Source: JAWXCM01 sp034408745 (GTDB lineage: Bacteria; Acidobacteriota; Terriglobia; Bryobacterales; Bryobacteraceae). Taken from it: 25,863 bases of DNA. Below the pieces are notes generated by a model, which saw only the letters and a list, made by a program, of their open reading frames with translations, did not search any database and was not told the DNA's origin. The translations under genes and the position numbers were made by a program. How positions within the stretch are numbered: position 1 is the stretch's first letter; each line of letters begins with the position of its first letter. The DNA lies in NCBI GenBank assembly GCA_034408745.1, contig JAWXCM010000448.1, forward strand, positions 1 to 25,863, given 5' to 3'. Below are positions 1 through 8,002 of this stretch, in pieces.

Positions 1-96
1 CAAGCTAAGTAGCAGATTCCAATCCTCGTCGAGAGGGTGCATGCTGACAGTATAGCGCCTTCATTAAAAAACATCAATCCTTAAGTTAGCGCTTAT

Positions 97-131
97 GGGT
101 CTGGGGACCCGCCGCAGCTCTGGGGAGCTGC
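97..131. terminator. Two tandem hairpins with identical TGGG loops
   Basis: Two perfect inverted repeats lie 4 nt apart (3 nt between the paired arms): GGGTC-TGGG-GACCC at 97-110 and GCAGCTC-TGGG-GAGCTGC at 114-131. They sit 13 bp past the stop codon of the minus-strand M36 peptidase gene, where a terminator would be expected. No U-tract follows directly in that direction; the first T-run on the minus strand is about 25 nt further on. They may therefore act as an mRNA 3'-end stabiliser or a repeat element rather than an intrinsic terminator. The rest of 1-143 shows no supportable gene. Confidence 0.45.
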
Positions 132-143
132 CCCCCTTTCGAG

Positions 144-3100
144 TCAGTTAGCTACGGTCACGTTCATCCCGTAAGCGGTCAGCTTCGGCCATTCTGTGAC
201 ATTGCTCGTGTTGTCCGTCAGCCGTACGCCGAACTGGTGCAGCCCGTTGGTAATGGTGCTCGTGTCGAAGTCGCCCCAAAATCCGATGTTCGGGCACGCC
301 TTCACGTCCGGCATCGCCGCGCACTGCTCCGGCCGCGGATCGCCATAGCTCAGCGTCTGCACCGGCCGACCATCCACAGTCAGCTGAGCCGACCGAATCG
401 TCCCGTCGGGGTCCCAGCCCCAGCCCCAGATCTTCACCGTCCCGGAGACCGTCGAATTCGGCGCCGGATTCAGCACTACACCCCGAGGCAGCGCCGACGG
501 CGCGTTGTTGATGTCGATTGTCACCGGAGTCTCCGGGATCAGCGTCGTGCGGCCCGATTCGTCGTGCGCCCGAACCTGCAGCGTATGAGGACCGTTCGGC
601 AACAGCAGGCCGTTGGCGGAAATCAGCGTGAAGCTAAACCCGATCCCTGGACAGTTCCGCGGCACTGGATTTAAGGAGCCGCAGATGTCATCCCGGCGCT
701 GCCCGTACGAGGCCACACCGTAGGTGGTGCCATCCAGCAGCACGTCGACAGCTACAATCCGGAGGTCCTGCGCGTACACATACCCACGGACCGGAGCGTT
801 CCCTGCTATCGTCGCGCCCGACACAGGGGATTCGATCCTGCCCACCGGCACTCGCGACTGGCCCACCTCCACGGTAATGGTCACCGGCTCATCCGGAAAC
901 CGCCTGAACGCGCCTCGCGAGTTTGTAGCGAGAATCTGGATGGTGTGGTCGCCCGGAGTCAGCCGTTCCGCTGTCAGATCGACGGTGGTCTCAAACCCGA
1001 TGTTCGGGCAGCCACGCACCCTCTCCGAGTTGCAGAAGTCGAGCCGGGAGATGCCCGGCTGGATCAACCTTCGCGGCACACCATCGATCAGGACATCAAG
1101 GCGCGAGATGTAGTCGTTCACATCCCAGGAGACGCCCTTCACCGTCACCACGCCAGCGTACTTGCCCCCGGCTACGGGGCTTTCCAGCCGCACCGAAGGA
1201 AAGCTGGAGTAGTTGAACGGCGGGTCGAAGACGACATCCGGATAGCCCTCCAGCGACGCCGTCCCCAGATACAAATCCACCGTCCGCGCGAATGTGCCTT
1301 TGCCGCTCGATATGCCGACCAGTGGCGTAGTCGCCTCGCATCCCAGCTGATTGCTGTTGGTCAGATCGTAGTTCGCCGAGCCATACTGGAACACAATCCG
1401 GCCATCGTCATAAAGGATTACCGACGCATTGATCGGCTCACCCGTGGCCACCGTCTCAGCCGCCCAGCGAATCGTCACCGCACCTGGTGTTGTGCTGTAG
1501 AACACGCCCTCACTCCGCTGCCCGAACCCGCCGTACGCCATCTCCATCCACAGCGGCGCGATGGTGGGAACCTGTGTCGCACGCTGCGTTGTGTTGCAGG
1601 GAAAATCGATATAACTCCCCATCGATCCCAGGTTGATATACCCGTTCGGATAAACGTATATGGTCCGGTACGTCTTGTCGTAGAACCGGAACGGGAATGG
1701 CAGGACCACCCGCACTGGGGCCGGCGAAATCGCGGGGCCGAATGACGTGCTGAAAATAGCCGTCTCGCGACCCGCAATAAACAGCGGAGCCTGCTGCAGG
1801 GAGAGGCTGTAGTTCTGATAAACGGGCGCCGTGGTCTCAATCAGCTTCGGCCCCGATTCGGTCTCCGCGTCCACATAGTAGGCGCTCACATAGTCGCCGG
1901 GGACCACATCCAGATATGTGTCGTTCTTCGCCGAGTACCCGTCGCTGCCCAGCCGCAGAATGCCGTAATACGTGTCGCCCCGACGTCGCAGGATCAGCGA
2001 CTCCTGGTCACCTGAACTGGCCGTCAGTGTCACGCCTACTGAAGGCGTCTTCAGATTCCCGTCGTGCAGGAGTACCCGCACCTGATCGCCGAAGTTGTAC
2101 GAATCCCACTCCAGCCTCAGCGTGCCCGTGTTGGATCCTGCCTCAAACGACGCCGTCACCGCGGCCGAATTGCCGTTCTCCGAATGCGCCACAACGCCCA
2201 GCCCACGCTTTGCAAAGGCCGTCCACAGCTGCATCTGGCTTGCCCCGTTGTTGTTCACTCGGTCGGCCAGCAGGATGGCATCCCGCGCGTCGACCATGCT
2301 TGGGCGGGGCACACTCAGCTTCAACCCGTCGAGGACAAGTTGCGCCATCCGCCGCCGACCCTCGCGCTCGCCGAGCTGCGTGATCAGCGCAGCACGGCCT
2401 TCCCACAGTGCCTCAAACCAGATCTCGCCGTCATCATGCACCTCCGGCCCAAACGCACCGACACGCGTCAAATTCGCAAACGTGAGCGGATTCACCTGCA
2501 TGTCCGTGGTGTATGGCCGCGTGCGAATCCCCAGGCCGAAATTCTGGAACGCATACTCGCCGAGGGGATAAAACCCATTGGCGTCGAGCCCCATGGGTAG
2601 CGCGAACTCCAGCCCGAAGTAGTCGCTCCAACCCTCACCCATCGACGCGCTTTGATGCGTGTCGTTCACGCCTTCCACAAGCCGGGAACTCACACCGTGC
2701 GCGTATTCGTGGATGATGATCTCGGCATCCAGCGAGCCGTCTGAAAACACGCGCGACTCATTGAACGCCCAGATGAACATATTGATCGACGACCGGGCAC
2801 CGTCCTCGTAGTAGCGATTCGAAACGTAGAACGCGTTGTCGGTCTCGGCCTGCCTCGGAGCCGCCACGCCGAAGTGGCTGTACGCAAGCATCGGATCGCC
2901 GCCGACACCGCCGCGTCCAAAGTTGTCCTGCTGATAATTCCCTGCCGCCTCATTGAAGCCGTACTGCCAGAACTTGTCGTGCGCTATGTTGGCCCAGTAA
3001 AACAGGTTTACCGTCGCGGCGTCGGTGTACCTGGTCAGCGACGGCGCACCGGGACCAATCTCCAGGGGAAAGCTGAAATTGCGATCTGGAGCAGTCGCCG

Positions 3101-3950
3101 GCCTGGGAAACAGCGTTTGAAAGTCCGCTGTCGTATTGGCGCCCGCCACCACGTTATTTCCGACGGTCTGATCGCCGTCGACCCAGCCTTTAGGCGAGGC
3201 AGCGGGATCCCCGGTAAGCGGCTGGAGCGTGCGTTCCACGTAAGGACGATCCGGATTGCGTACGCCGGGCGTCGAGTTTGGCTGCGGCGATCCACGCTCG
3301 AACACCAGCCCCTGTGGCGCCGGCTCCGCAGCCGCCTGGAATCGGCGTGTCAGCGAGTTCTTAAACAGCAGCCGCTGCGTGTTCGCGTCCACCACGGTGG
3401 CGAACGTCTCCAACCCGCCTTCGCTCCGAATGTAGAACAGCCATGCCGGGTACGCCTTACCGGAATCTGCGAACCAGACTGGCCGGCCCTCGGTTTCATC
3501 CGCCATCCCGCCCCGTGCGAACCGGGTCAGCTTGCCGCCCGCAGCCGGTGGAGCCGCCAGATAGCTGCCGTCCAGCGCCGGGTTCACCGCCCGAATCGCC
3601 GTGCGAATCGCCCTCATGCCCGATTCCAGCGACGGAGCAGCCGACTTTGGCTTTCGCACCAGTTCGCCACCCGAGTTCAGTACCCGGCCCTCGCGGTCCA
3701 CGTTGACCGTGTACGCCGTGCCAAACACGTCCACGTCGTCGAAGCGCTGCCGGAAGACAAAATGGGTGACACCGTTGTGCTCAGAGCGGTACTCTTTCGC
3801 CACGTAGACGCCTGCCAGATCCTCAGCCGCAAGTTCCAGCTCCGCACCGGCTGACCGCAGGGCAGCCTCAGCAGAAGCACGTGGACTTGTGGAATTCTGA
3901 GCAAAACTTAGGCTCGCGGTGAAAAATAAGAGGGAAATTGAAAAACGCAC
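144..3950 (-). CDS. Secreted M36 (fungalysin-like) zinc metallopeptidase with C-terminal Ig-like repeats
   Basis: This encodes an exported zinc endopeptidase of 1268 aa, likely for extracellular protein degradation. It starts with GTG, 6 nt after a GGAG ribosome site. Residues 1-17 form a signal peptide ending in SFAQ. Residues ~40-100 resemble an FTP propeptide. The M36 catalytic core (~230-600) has HEYAH at 414-418 (zinc ligands H414 and H418, catalytic E415) and MGEGWSD, whose E439 fits the third ligand. Residues ~720-900 look like a nidogen-like beta domain (FPFRFYDKTY, YVYPNGYINLG). The last ~340 residues are three Ig-like repeats, each with a C-x7-9-C-P-x-I-G-F signature. It is the last gene of a minus-strand run, 87 bp after the kinase gene. 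It is far longer than a bare M36 enzyme because of the added C-terminal modules, which probably bind a substrate or surface (inference). Confidence 0.93.
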   Translation of the reverse strand: MRFSISLLFFTASLSFAQNSTSPRASAEAALRSAGAELELAAEDLAGVYVAKEYRSEHNGVTHFVFRQRFDDVDVFGTAYTVNVDREGRVLNSGGELVRKPKSAAPSLESGMRAIRTAIRAVNPALDGSYLAAPPAAGGKLTRFARGGMADETEGRPVWFADSGKAYPAWLFYIRSEGGLETFATVVDANTQRLLFKNSLTRRFQAAAEPAPQGLVFERGSPQPNSTPGVRNPDRPYVERTLQPLTGDPAASPKGWVDGDQTVGNNVVAGANTTADFQTLFPRPATAPDRNFSFPLEIGPGAPSLTRYTDAATVNLFYWANIAHDKFWQYGFNEAAGNYQQDNFGRGGVGGDPMLAYSHFGVAAPRQAETDNAFYVSNRYYEDGARSSINMFIWAFNESRVFSDGSLDAEIIIHEYAHGVSSRLVEGVNDTHQSASMGEGWSDYFGLEFALPMGLDANGFYPLGEYAFQNFGLGIRTRPYTTDMQVNPLTFANLTRVGAFGPEVHDDGEIWFEALWEGRAALITQLGEREGRRRMAQLVLDGLKLSVPRPSMVDARDAILLADRVNNNGASQMQLWTAFAKRGLGVVAHSENGNSAAVTASFEAGSNTGTLRLEWDSYNFGDQVRVLLHDGNLKTPSVGVTLTASSGDQESLILRRRGDTYYGILRLGSDGYSAKNDTYLDVVPGDYVSAYYVDAETESGPKLIETTAPVYQNYSLSLQQAPLFIAGRETAIFSTSFGPAISPAPVRVVLPFPFRFYDKTYRTIYVYPNGYINLGSMGSYIDFPCNTTQRATQVPTIAPLWMEMAYGGFGQRSEGVFYSTTPGAVTIRWAAETVATGEPINASVILYDDGRIVFQYGSANYDLTNSNQLGCEATTPLVGISSGKGTFARTVDLYLGTASLEGYPDVVFDPPFNYSSFPSVRLESPVAGGKYAGVVTVKGVSWDVNDYISRLDVLIDGVPRRLIQPGISRLDFCNSERVRGCPNIGFETTVDLTAERLTPGDHTIQILATNSRGAFRRFPDEPVTITVEVGQSRVPVGRIESPVSGATIAGNAPVRGYVYAQDLRIVAVDVLLDGTTYGVASYGQRRDDICGSLNPVPRNCPGIGFSFTLISANGLLLPNGPHTLQVRAHDESGRTTLIPETPVTIDINNAPSALPRGVVLNPAPNSTVSGTVKIWGWGWDPDGTIRSAQLTVDGRPVQTLSYGDPRPEQCAAMPDVKACPNIGFWGDFDTSTITNGLHQFGVRLTDNTSNVTEWPKLTAYGMNVTVAN

Positions 3951-4037
3951 ACAGACTCCGGGGTGAAAATCAGGCCCGCGGAAGCTGTGCCGACGCGAGT
4001 TGTTCCAATTACACCACAGGCCGCTGGTGCAGCCGCC

Positions 4038-6623
4038 TCAGAGAATACCGCGCGCCGCGTTTTCGCAGCGCTGCTGGGCCGCGCGTGTTTTATCGATGCC
4101 GGCACGAATCGAAGGCCCGCGGAGCACGCCCTCCGATTCCAGCTCACCCCACACCTTCAGCGACCGCCCATACCAGTCTGCCGCATCACGGAAAAAGCGA
4201 GGCTGTTTCGCAGCCATCGTCTCATAAACCCGAGCCAGTCCAGACTCGATTTCCGCCATAAATACGCGAATTGGGACGCCTTTTGGATCGCCCGCCACCA
4301 CCTGCTCCTGCAGCTGGACAGCACTCCGCGCACTGGCCAGTGCCTCATCCAGCCGGCCGGCAGTTATCAGCACCATGCCACGCTCGGAGTAATTGCCCGC
4401 CAGCATGGAGCGTTCGCGCGAATTTCGCGGATCGGCATCCAGTGCCGCCAGCCGTGTCTCAATCGCCTGGTCGAAATTCTCGATAGCTTCCTGCGTCCGC
4501 CCCAACGCCCCCAGCGCGATGCCAAGGAAGTGCCGCGTAGCCGCAATCTGAGACCGGATCACCGCATCGTCGGGACTCGACGCGGACAGCTGTTGCTGCA
4601 GCTCCAGCGCCTGATGCAGTTCATCCTGACCATGGCCCGGCTGACCCGACTGCACATAGCTGCTGCCCAGCCGGTAGTGAATCGTGGCCAGTTCCCGGCG
4701 CGTGTTCAAATCCTGGGGATCCTCGGCCGCGATCTCAGAAAGGATCGCCATTGCCTGCCGCATGTGGACCCGCACGTTCTCCCACTGCTCATCGACAATC
4801 AGGCCATATCCCACGCTGGTGTGCGCCTCGGCCAGCAACCGCCGGTAGTCGGGATCGCGCGGATCCTGCACAATGAGCTTCTCCGCCATCTCCAGCGCCT
4901 TCTGGTCAAAGGAGCGCCGCATGTCGACCGGAGCCGATGCCCGTCCCGCGATGTACCCACCCAGCAAATACGTGCGCGCCAGAGCCAGCTGCGCCGCCCC
5001 GTTCCCGGGAGTCTGATTGGCCACCGCTTCCCGGATCGCCCTCGCCCGGTTCCACGTCTCCTGCGCATCGGCCGAGTTGCCGATTCCCGGACCGTTCCGG
5101 CCAATCTGCAACTCCGCAAACTTCTCATACGCAAGCGCCAGCGAGGTCTGGAAATCGGAGCCGTTGCCCGCGTCGGACGCGAGGCCATTCAGATAACGGA
5201 GGGACTGCTTCAGCATCGTCTCGCGAGCCTGCGCAGCACCCGGCAGCTTGGCGATGCTGTCGTGAATCTCCACCAGGAACGACGTCGCCAGTTTGTGGTC
5301 TTCTTCGATGCGATATGCCAGCCGCGCCGCCTTCTGGATCGCCACCAGGCTCATCACCACCAGGAGCACAGTGACAAACGCGCCGACAAACATGCTCCAC
5401 CGGTGCCTGTCGACGAACTTGCCCGCACGGTAGCTGAAAGTATCCTTGCGCGCGTGGATCGGCAGCCCGGTGAGGTGCCGGTGCAGATCTTCGCTGAACA
5501 GCTCGACACTCTCGTAGCGGCGGTGCGGCTCTTTGCGCAGAGCCATCCCAACGATGTTGTCGATATCGCCGCGCAGCCTCCGCCGCAGTTGCTCGAGCGT
5601 AGTGGCGCGGTCGGCCGAGACTTCCGCCCCGTCGACCAGAGCCAGTTCGCCGCCGCTCTTTTCCATCGACTCGCTGAAGCCGACCACCACACTGCAGCGC
5701 GTGGGCTCGCGCTCACAAATCACCTGCGCCAGTTCACCCGATTCGCGCGAAGGCAGCCGGTAGGGCCGGTGGCCCGTCAGCAACTCATAGAGGATCACGC
5801 CCAGCGAGTAGATGTCGCTGGGGATGCCTGCCACCGCACCGCGAATCTGTTCCGGGCTTGCATACGCCGGAGTCGCCATCCGGAGCATCGTGACCGTCGG
5901 CTCCGATCCTTCGCGCCCCGGACCCGCCAGCAGCCGCGCGATTCCGAAATCCAGCAGCTTCGGCGTTCCGTTCTCCGTCACCAGAATATTTGCCGGCTTC
6001 AGATCGCGGTGGACGATCAGATTGTTGTGCGCGTACGCCACGGCCGAGCACACCTTGCGGAACAGCTGAATACGTTCTGTAATGCCCAGGCGGTGCCGGT
6101 CGCAATACTGCGTCAGCGGCACGCCCCGGACAAACTCCATGACGAAGTACGGCAGCCCTGACGGCGTACTGCCGCCATCCAGCAGCGTTGCGATGCAGGG
6201 GTGTTCCAGAGTCGCCAGAATCTGGCGCTCGGTCCGAAACCGCCGCAACAGGATGTCGGTGTCCATACCGCGGCTGACAATCTTGATGGCGACTTCCCGG
6301 CGAAACTCGTCGTCAGCTCGCACGGCCCGGTACACGGTGCCCATGCCGCCCTGCCCAATTTCCTCCACCAGCTGCCACGGCCCGATTCGCTGGCCGATCA
6401 TCGAATCCGGATGCAGCGCCGCCGCCAGTTCCGGCCCGGCATCGGGTGGCTGCTCAAGGAAGTCGTCTTCGTCGAGAGTGTGAGCGGCCAGGAGCGACAG
6501 AACTTCGTCGCGCACTCCGTCTTCCCGGCAATTCGTCTCGATCCACGAGACGCGGCTTGACGGAGGCTGCTCGAGTGCCTGCCCAAAGGCTGTTTTAACT
6601 CGCTGCCACTGATCGCCAGTCAT
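4038..6623 (-). CDS. Membrane Ser/Thr protein kinase with extracytoplasmic TPR-like region
   Basis: This is a Hanks-type kinase of 861 aa. The N-terminal ~75 residues match the helical leader common in acidobacterial kinases (WQRVKTAFGQALE). The kinase domain spans ~80-390: glycine loop GQGGMGTVY (90-98), VAIK with K114, HRDLKPANI with catalytic D207, DFG at 225-227, and SPE in the activation segment. All catalytic residues are present, so it should be active. One membrane helix follows at ~410-429. The remaining ~430 residues are alpha-helical with TPR-like spacing and probably lie outside the cytoplasm as a sensor or scaffold (inference). The start is ATG; the site upstream is only a weak AGAG. 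It lies 74 bp after the deacetylase gene and 87 bp before the peptidase gene, so co-transcription is possible but unproven. The substrate is unknown. Confidence 0.93.
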   Translation of the reverse strand: MTGDQWQRVKTAFGQALEQPPSSRVSWIETNCREDGVRDEVLSLLAAHTLDEDDFLEQPPDAGPELAAALHPDSMIGQRIGPWQLVEEIGQGGMGTVYRAVRADDEFRREVAIKIVSRGMDTDILLRRFRTERQILATLEHPCIATLLDGGSTPSGLPYFVMEFVRGVPLTQYCDRHRLGITERIQLFRKVCSAVAYAHNNLIVHRDLKPANILVTENGTPKLLDFGIARLLAGPGREGSEPTVTMLRMATPAYASPEQIRGAVAGIPSDIYSLGVILYELLTGHRPYRLPSRESGELAQVICEREPTRCSVVVGFSESMEKSGGELALVDGAEVSADRATTLEQLRRRLRGDIDNIVGMALRKEPHRRYESVELFSEDLHRHLTGLPIHARKDTFSYRAGKFVDRHRWSMFVGAFVTVLLVVMSLVAIQKAARLAYRIEEDHKLATSFLVEIHDSIAKLPGAAQARETMLKQSLRYLNGLASDAGNGSDFQTSLALAYEKFAELQIGRNGPGIGNSADAQETWNRARAIREAVANQTPGNGAAQLALARTYLLGGYIAGRASAPVDMRRSFDQKALEMAEKLIVQDPRDPDYRRLLAEAHTSVGYGLIVDEQWENVRVHMRQAMAILSEIAAEDPQDLNTRRELATIHYRLGSSYVQSGQPGHGQDELHQALELQQQLSASSPDDAVIRSQIAATRHFLGIALGALGRTQEAIENFDQAIETRLAALDADPRNSRERSMLAGNYSERGMVLITAGRLDEALASARSAVQLQEQVVAGDPKGVPIRVFMAEIESGLARVYETMAAKQPRFFRDAADWYGRSLKVWGELESEGVLRGPSIRAGIDKTRAAQQRCENAARGIL

Positions 6624-6697
6624 GAATCTCTAACACAGCACGTCACCCCAAAGGACGCGAAACCGACGCGGGCTAAGGGATCAGATACTAATGCTCT

Positions 6698-7627
6698 TCA
6701 TTCTACCGGGCTCGAAGTCCGAAGAGCCATCGCGTCGCGAGCCGCTCTGGCAGTGTTGCAGTGGATGTTAACAGTGTCTCTGACGTCCTGACTGTACCCT
6801 CCAGCCAGTACGATTGCCACTGGAGTGGCGGCACGAATCGCCGCATCCAGCACCAGGCGGTCCCGCCGCATCAGCCCGTCCATCGTCAGTCGAAGCCCTC
6901 CCAGCTGGTCCTTCCAGTGTGGATCGGCGCCCGCTACATAGAAGATGAGGTCCGGTTTGTGCAAGGCCAGCGCCGGCAGAAGCGCTTCGCGAAGCCGGTG
7001 CAAATACTCCTCGTCGTCCACCTCGTCGTCAAGATCGACATCCACCGTCGAGGGCGGCTTGTCGTCCGGATAGTTGTTTGCCTGGTGGATTGAGAACGTA
7101 CTCACAGTGGGATCGTTCTCGAAGATGGCGGCGGTACCGTTGCCGTGATGAACGTCGCAGTCCACCACCATCGCCGAACGGATGAACCCGTCCTTCTGCA
7201 CACGTCGAATCGCTACCGCGATGTCGTTAATCGCGCAGAATCCCTCACCGTGACCTGGATAGGCATGGTGGAATCCACCGCCAATGTTGTAGGCCAACCC
7301 GTCTCGAAGTGCCAGCCGGGCCGCCAGCATACTTCCGCCGGCATGCAGCCAGAATGCCCGCACCACCTGATCGGTGTACGGGATCTCCAGCAGCTTTTCT
7401 TCTTCGCGTGTTAACAAACCGCTGCGCAGCCGGCGGATCCACTCGCGCGTATGCACCAGCGTCAGATCCTCATCCAGCGCCGAACCGGGCTGGAGGAAAT
7501 CAGCTTCTTCGGCGAAACCGTCCTGAAGAAGCTGCTGTCGCGTTAAATGATACTTGGCCGATTCAAAGACGTGGTTGCCAAGGCAAAAGTCGTAGTCGGG
7601 ATGATGAACAAACTGAAAAGGCAGCAA
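6698..7627 (-). CDS. Histone deacetylase-family (AcuC/HDAC-like) zinc hydrolase
   Basis: This is a 309-aa arginase/deacetylase-fold enzyme expected to remove acyl groups from lysine or from small acylated amines. The family signature is complete: H120-H121 (charge-relay pair) in GGGFHHAYPGHGEGFC, D156-C-D158-V-H160-H161-G with zinc ligands D158 and H160, third zinc ligand D235 in AGADPHW, and the tyrosine Y278 in AGGYS. The length fits bacterial single-domain members. The start is a TTG. The N-terminus (LPFQFVHHPDYD) already looks complete for the family and no ATG or GTG lies close upstream in frame. No acetyl-CoA synthetase gene is adjacent, so the acetoin/AcuC role is not supported here; the true substrate cannot be read from sequence. 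Confidence 0.93.
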   Translation of the reverse strand: MLPFQFVHHPDYDFCLGNHVFESAKYHLTRQQLLQDGFAEEADFLQPGSALDEDLTLVHTREWIRRLRSGLLTREEEKLLEIPYTDQVVRAFWLHAGGSMLAARLALRDGLAYNIGGGFHHAYPGHGEGFCAINDIAVAIRRVQKDGFIRSAMVVDCDVHHGNGTAAIFENDPTVSTFSIHQANNYPDDKPPSTVDVDLDDEVDDEEYLHRLREALLPALALHKPDLIFYVAGADPHWKDQLGGLRLTMDGLMRRDRLVLDAAIRAATPVAIVLAGGYSQDVRDTVNIHCNTARAARDAMALRTSSPVE

Positions 7628-7653
7628 AGCCGGAAGTTCTCTTTCTTCCGAAT

Positions 7654-7667
7654 TGTAGCGGCACTGT
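7654..7667. repeat. 14-bp sequence shared with 21378-21391
   Basis: TGTAGCGGCACTGT occurs here and again at 21378, each followed within 3 nt by GCCCG-AC, and both copies are intergenic. On the minus strand this copy overlaps a TACAAT box that could be the -10 of the deacetylase gene (7652-7657). One shared 14-mer in a 26-kb window could be chance; the intergenic location and similar flank make it more notable. Confidence 0.35.
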
Positions 7668-7844
7668 GTCGCCCGGACTCACCTGTGGGTCGCACTGCCC
7701 CGCACGGCGAGTGAGTCACATTGAAATCACTTCACTTACAAATGCATCCAACGTGCAAGCTTTGCAACAGATAGCTTCCGTTTTACCCCACTCCACTTCC
7801 CAAAACATGAATATGGTTAAATGTTTGCAGTAATGTACCCTGGA

Positions 7845-7949
7845 CTCTTTTCGTAAGAGAGCCACCGGCTGCGGTGAGCAACCGGAGAAGGTGCGGGAAG
7901 AAATCTTTCGATAACAGAACGCCCGGTTGAAGAAGTTATGACTACTTCT
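7845..7949 (+). promoter_or_regulatory. Structured 5' leader of the 8003 gene
   Basis: Four base-paired elements follow each other: CTCTT/AAGAG (7845-7859), CACCG/CGGTG with a GCTG loop (7863-7876), a long-range perfect 7-bp helix CAACCGG/CCGGTTG (7879-7885 with 7923-7929) enclosing 37 nt, and AGAAGT/ACTTCT (7931-7949). This density of pairing in a non-coding spacer suggests an RNA element controlling the downstream gene. I could not match it to a riboswitch class I know. The rest of 7628-8002 has no gene that I can support. Confidence 0.4.
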
Positions 7950-7986
7950 CACCGAGGAGCGTCACAGTAACAGTAAGAAAGCGTAG

Positions 7987-7998
7987 CCTCTGGGAGGG
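7987..7998 (+). promoter_or_regulatory. Ribosome binding site inside a small hairpin
   Basis: A strong Shine-Dalgarno GGGAGGG precedes the TTG start at 8003 and decides that start. CCTC (7987-7990) can pair with GAGG of the site (7994-7997) across a TGG loop. An upstream GAGG at 7954-7957 could compete for the same CCTC and free the site. Confidence 0.55.
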
Positions 7999-8002
7999 CA
8001 GT

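Noticed and set aside
3963..6161. 732-aa plus-strand open frame antisense to the kinase gene
   Set aside because: Arg/His/Gln-rich composition without any domain. It mirrors the codon structure of a clear kinase gene on the other strand, as expected in high-GC DNA.
7952..7961. CCGAGGAGCG, identical to the start of the SAH riboswitch core
   Set aside because: The required downstream AGGCTCGG partner and the conserved internal loop are absent, and the downstream gene is not in methionine metabolism.
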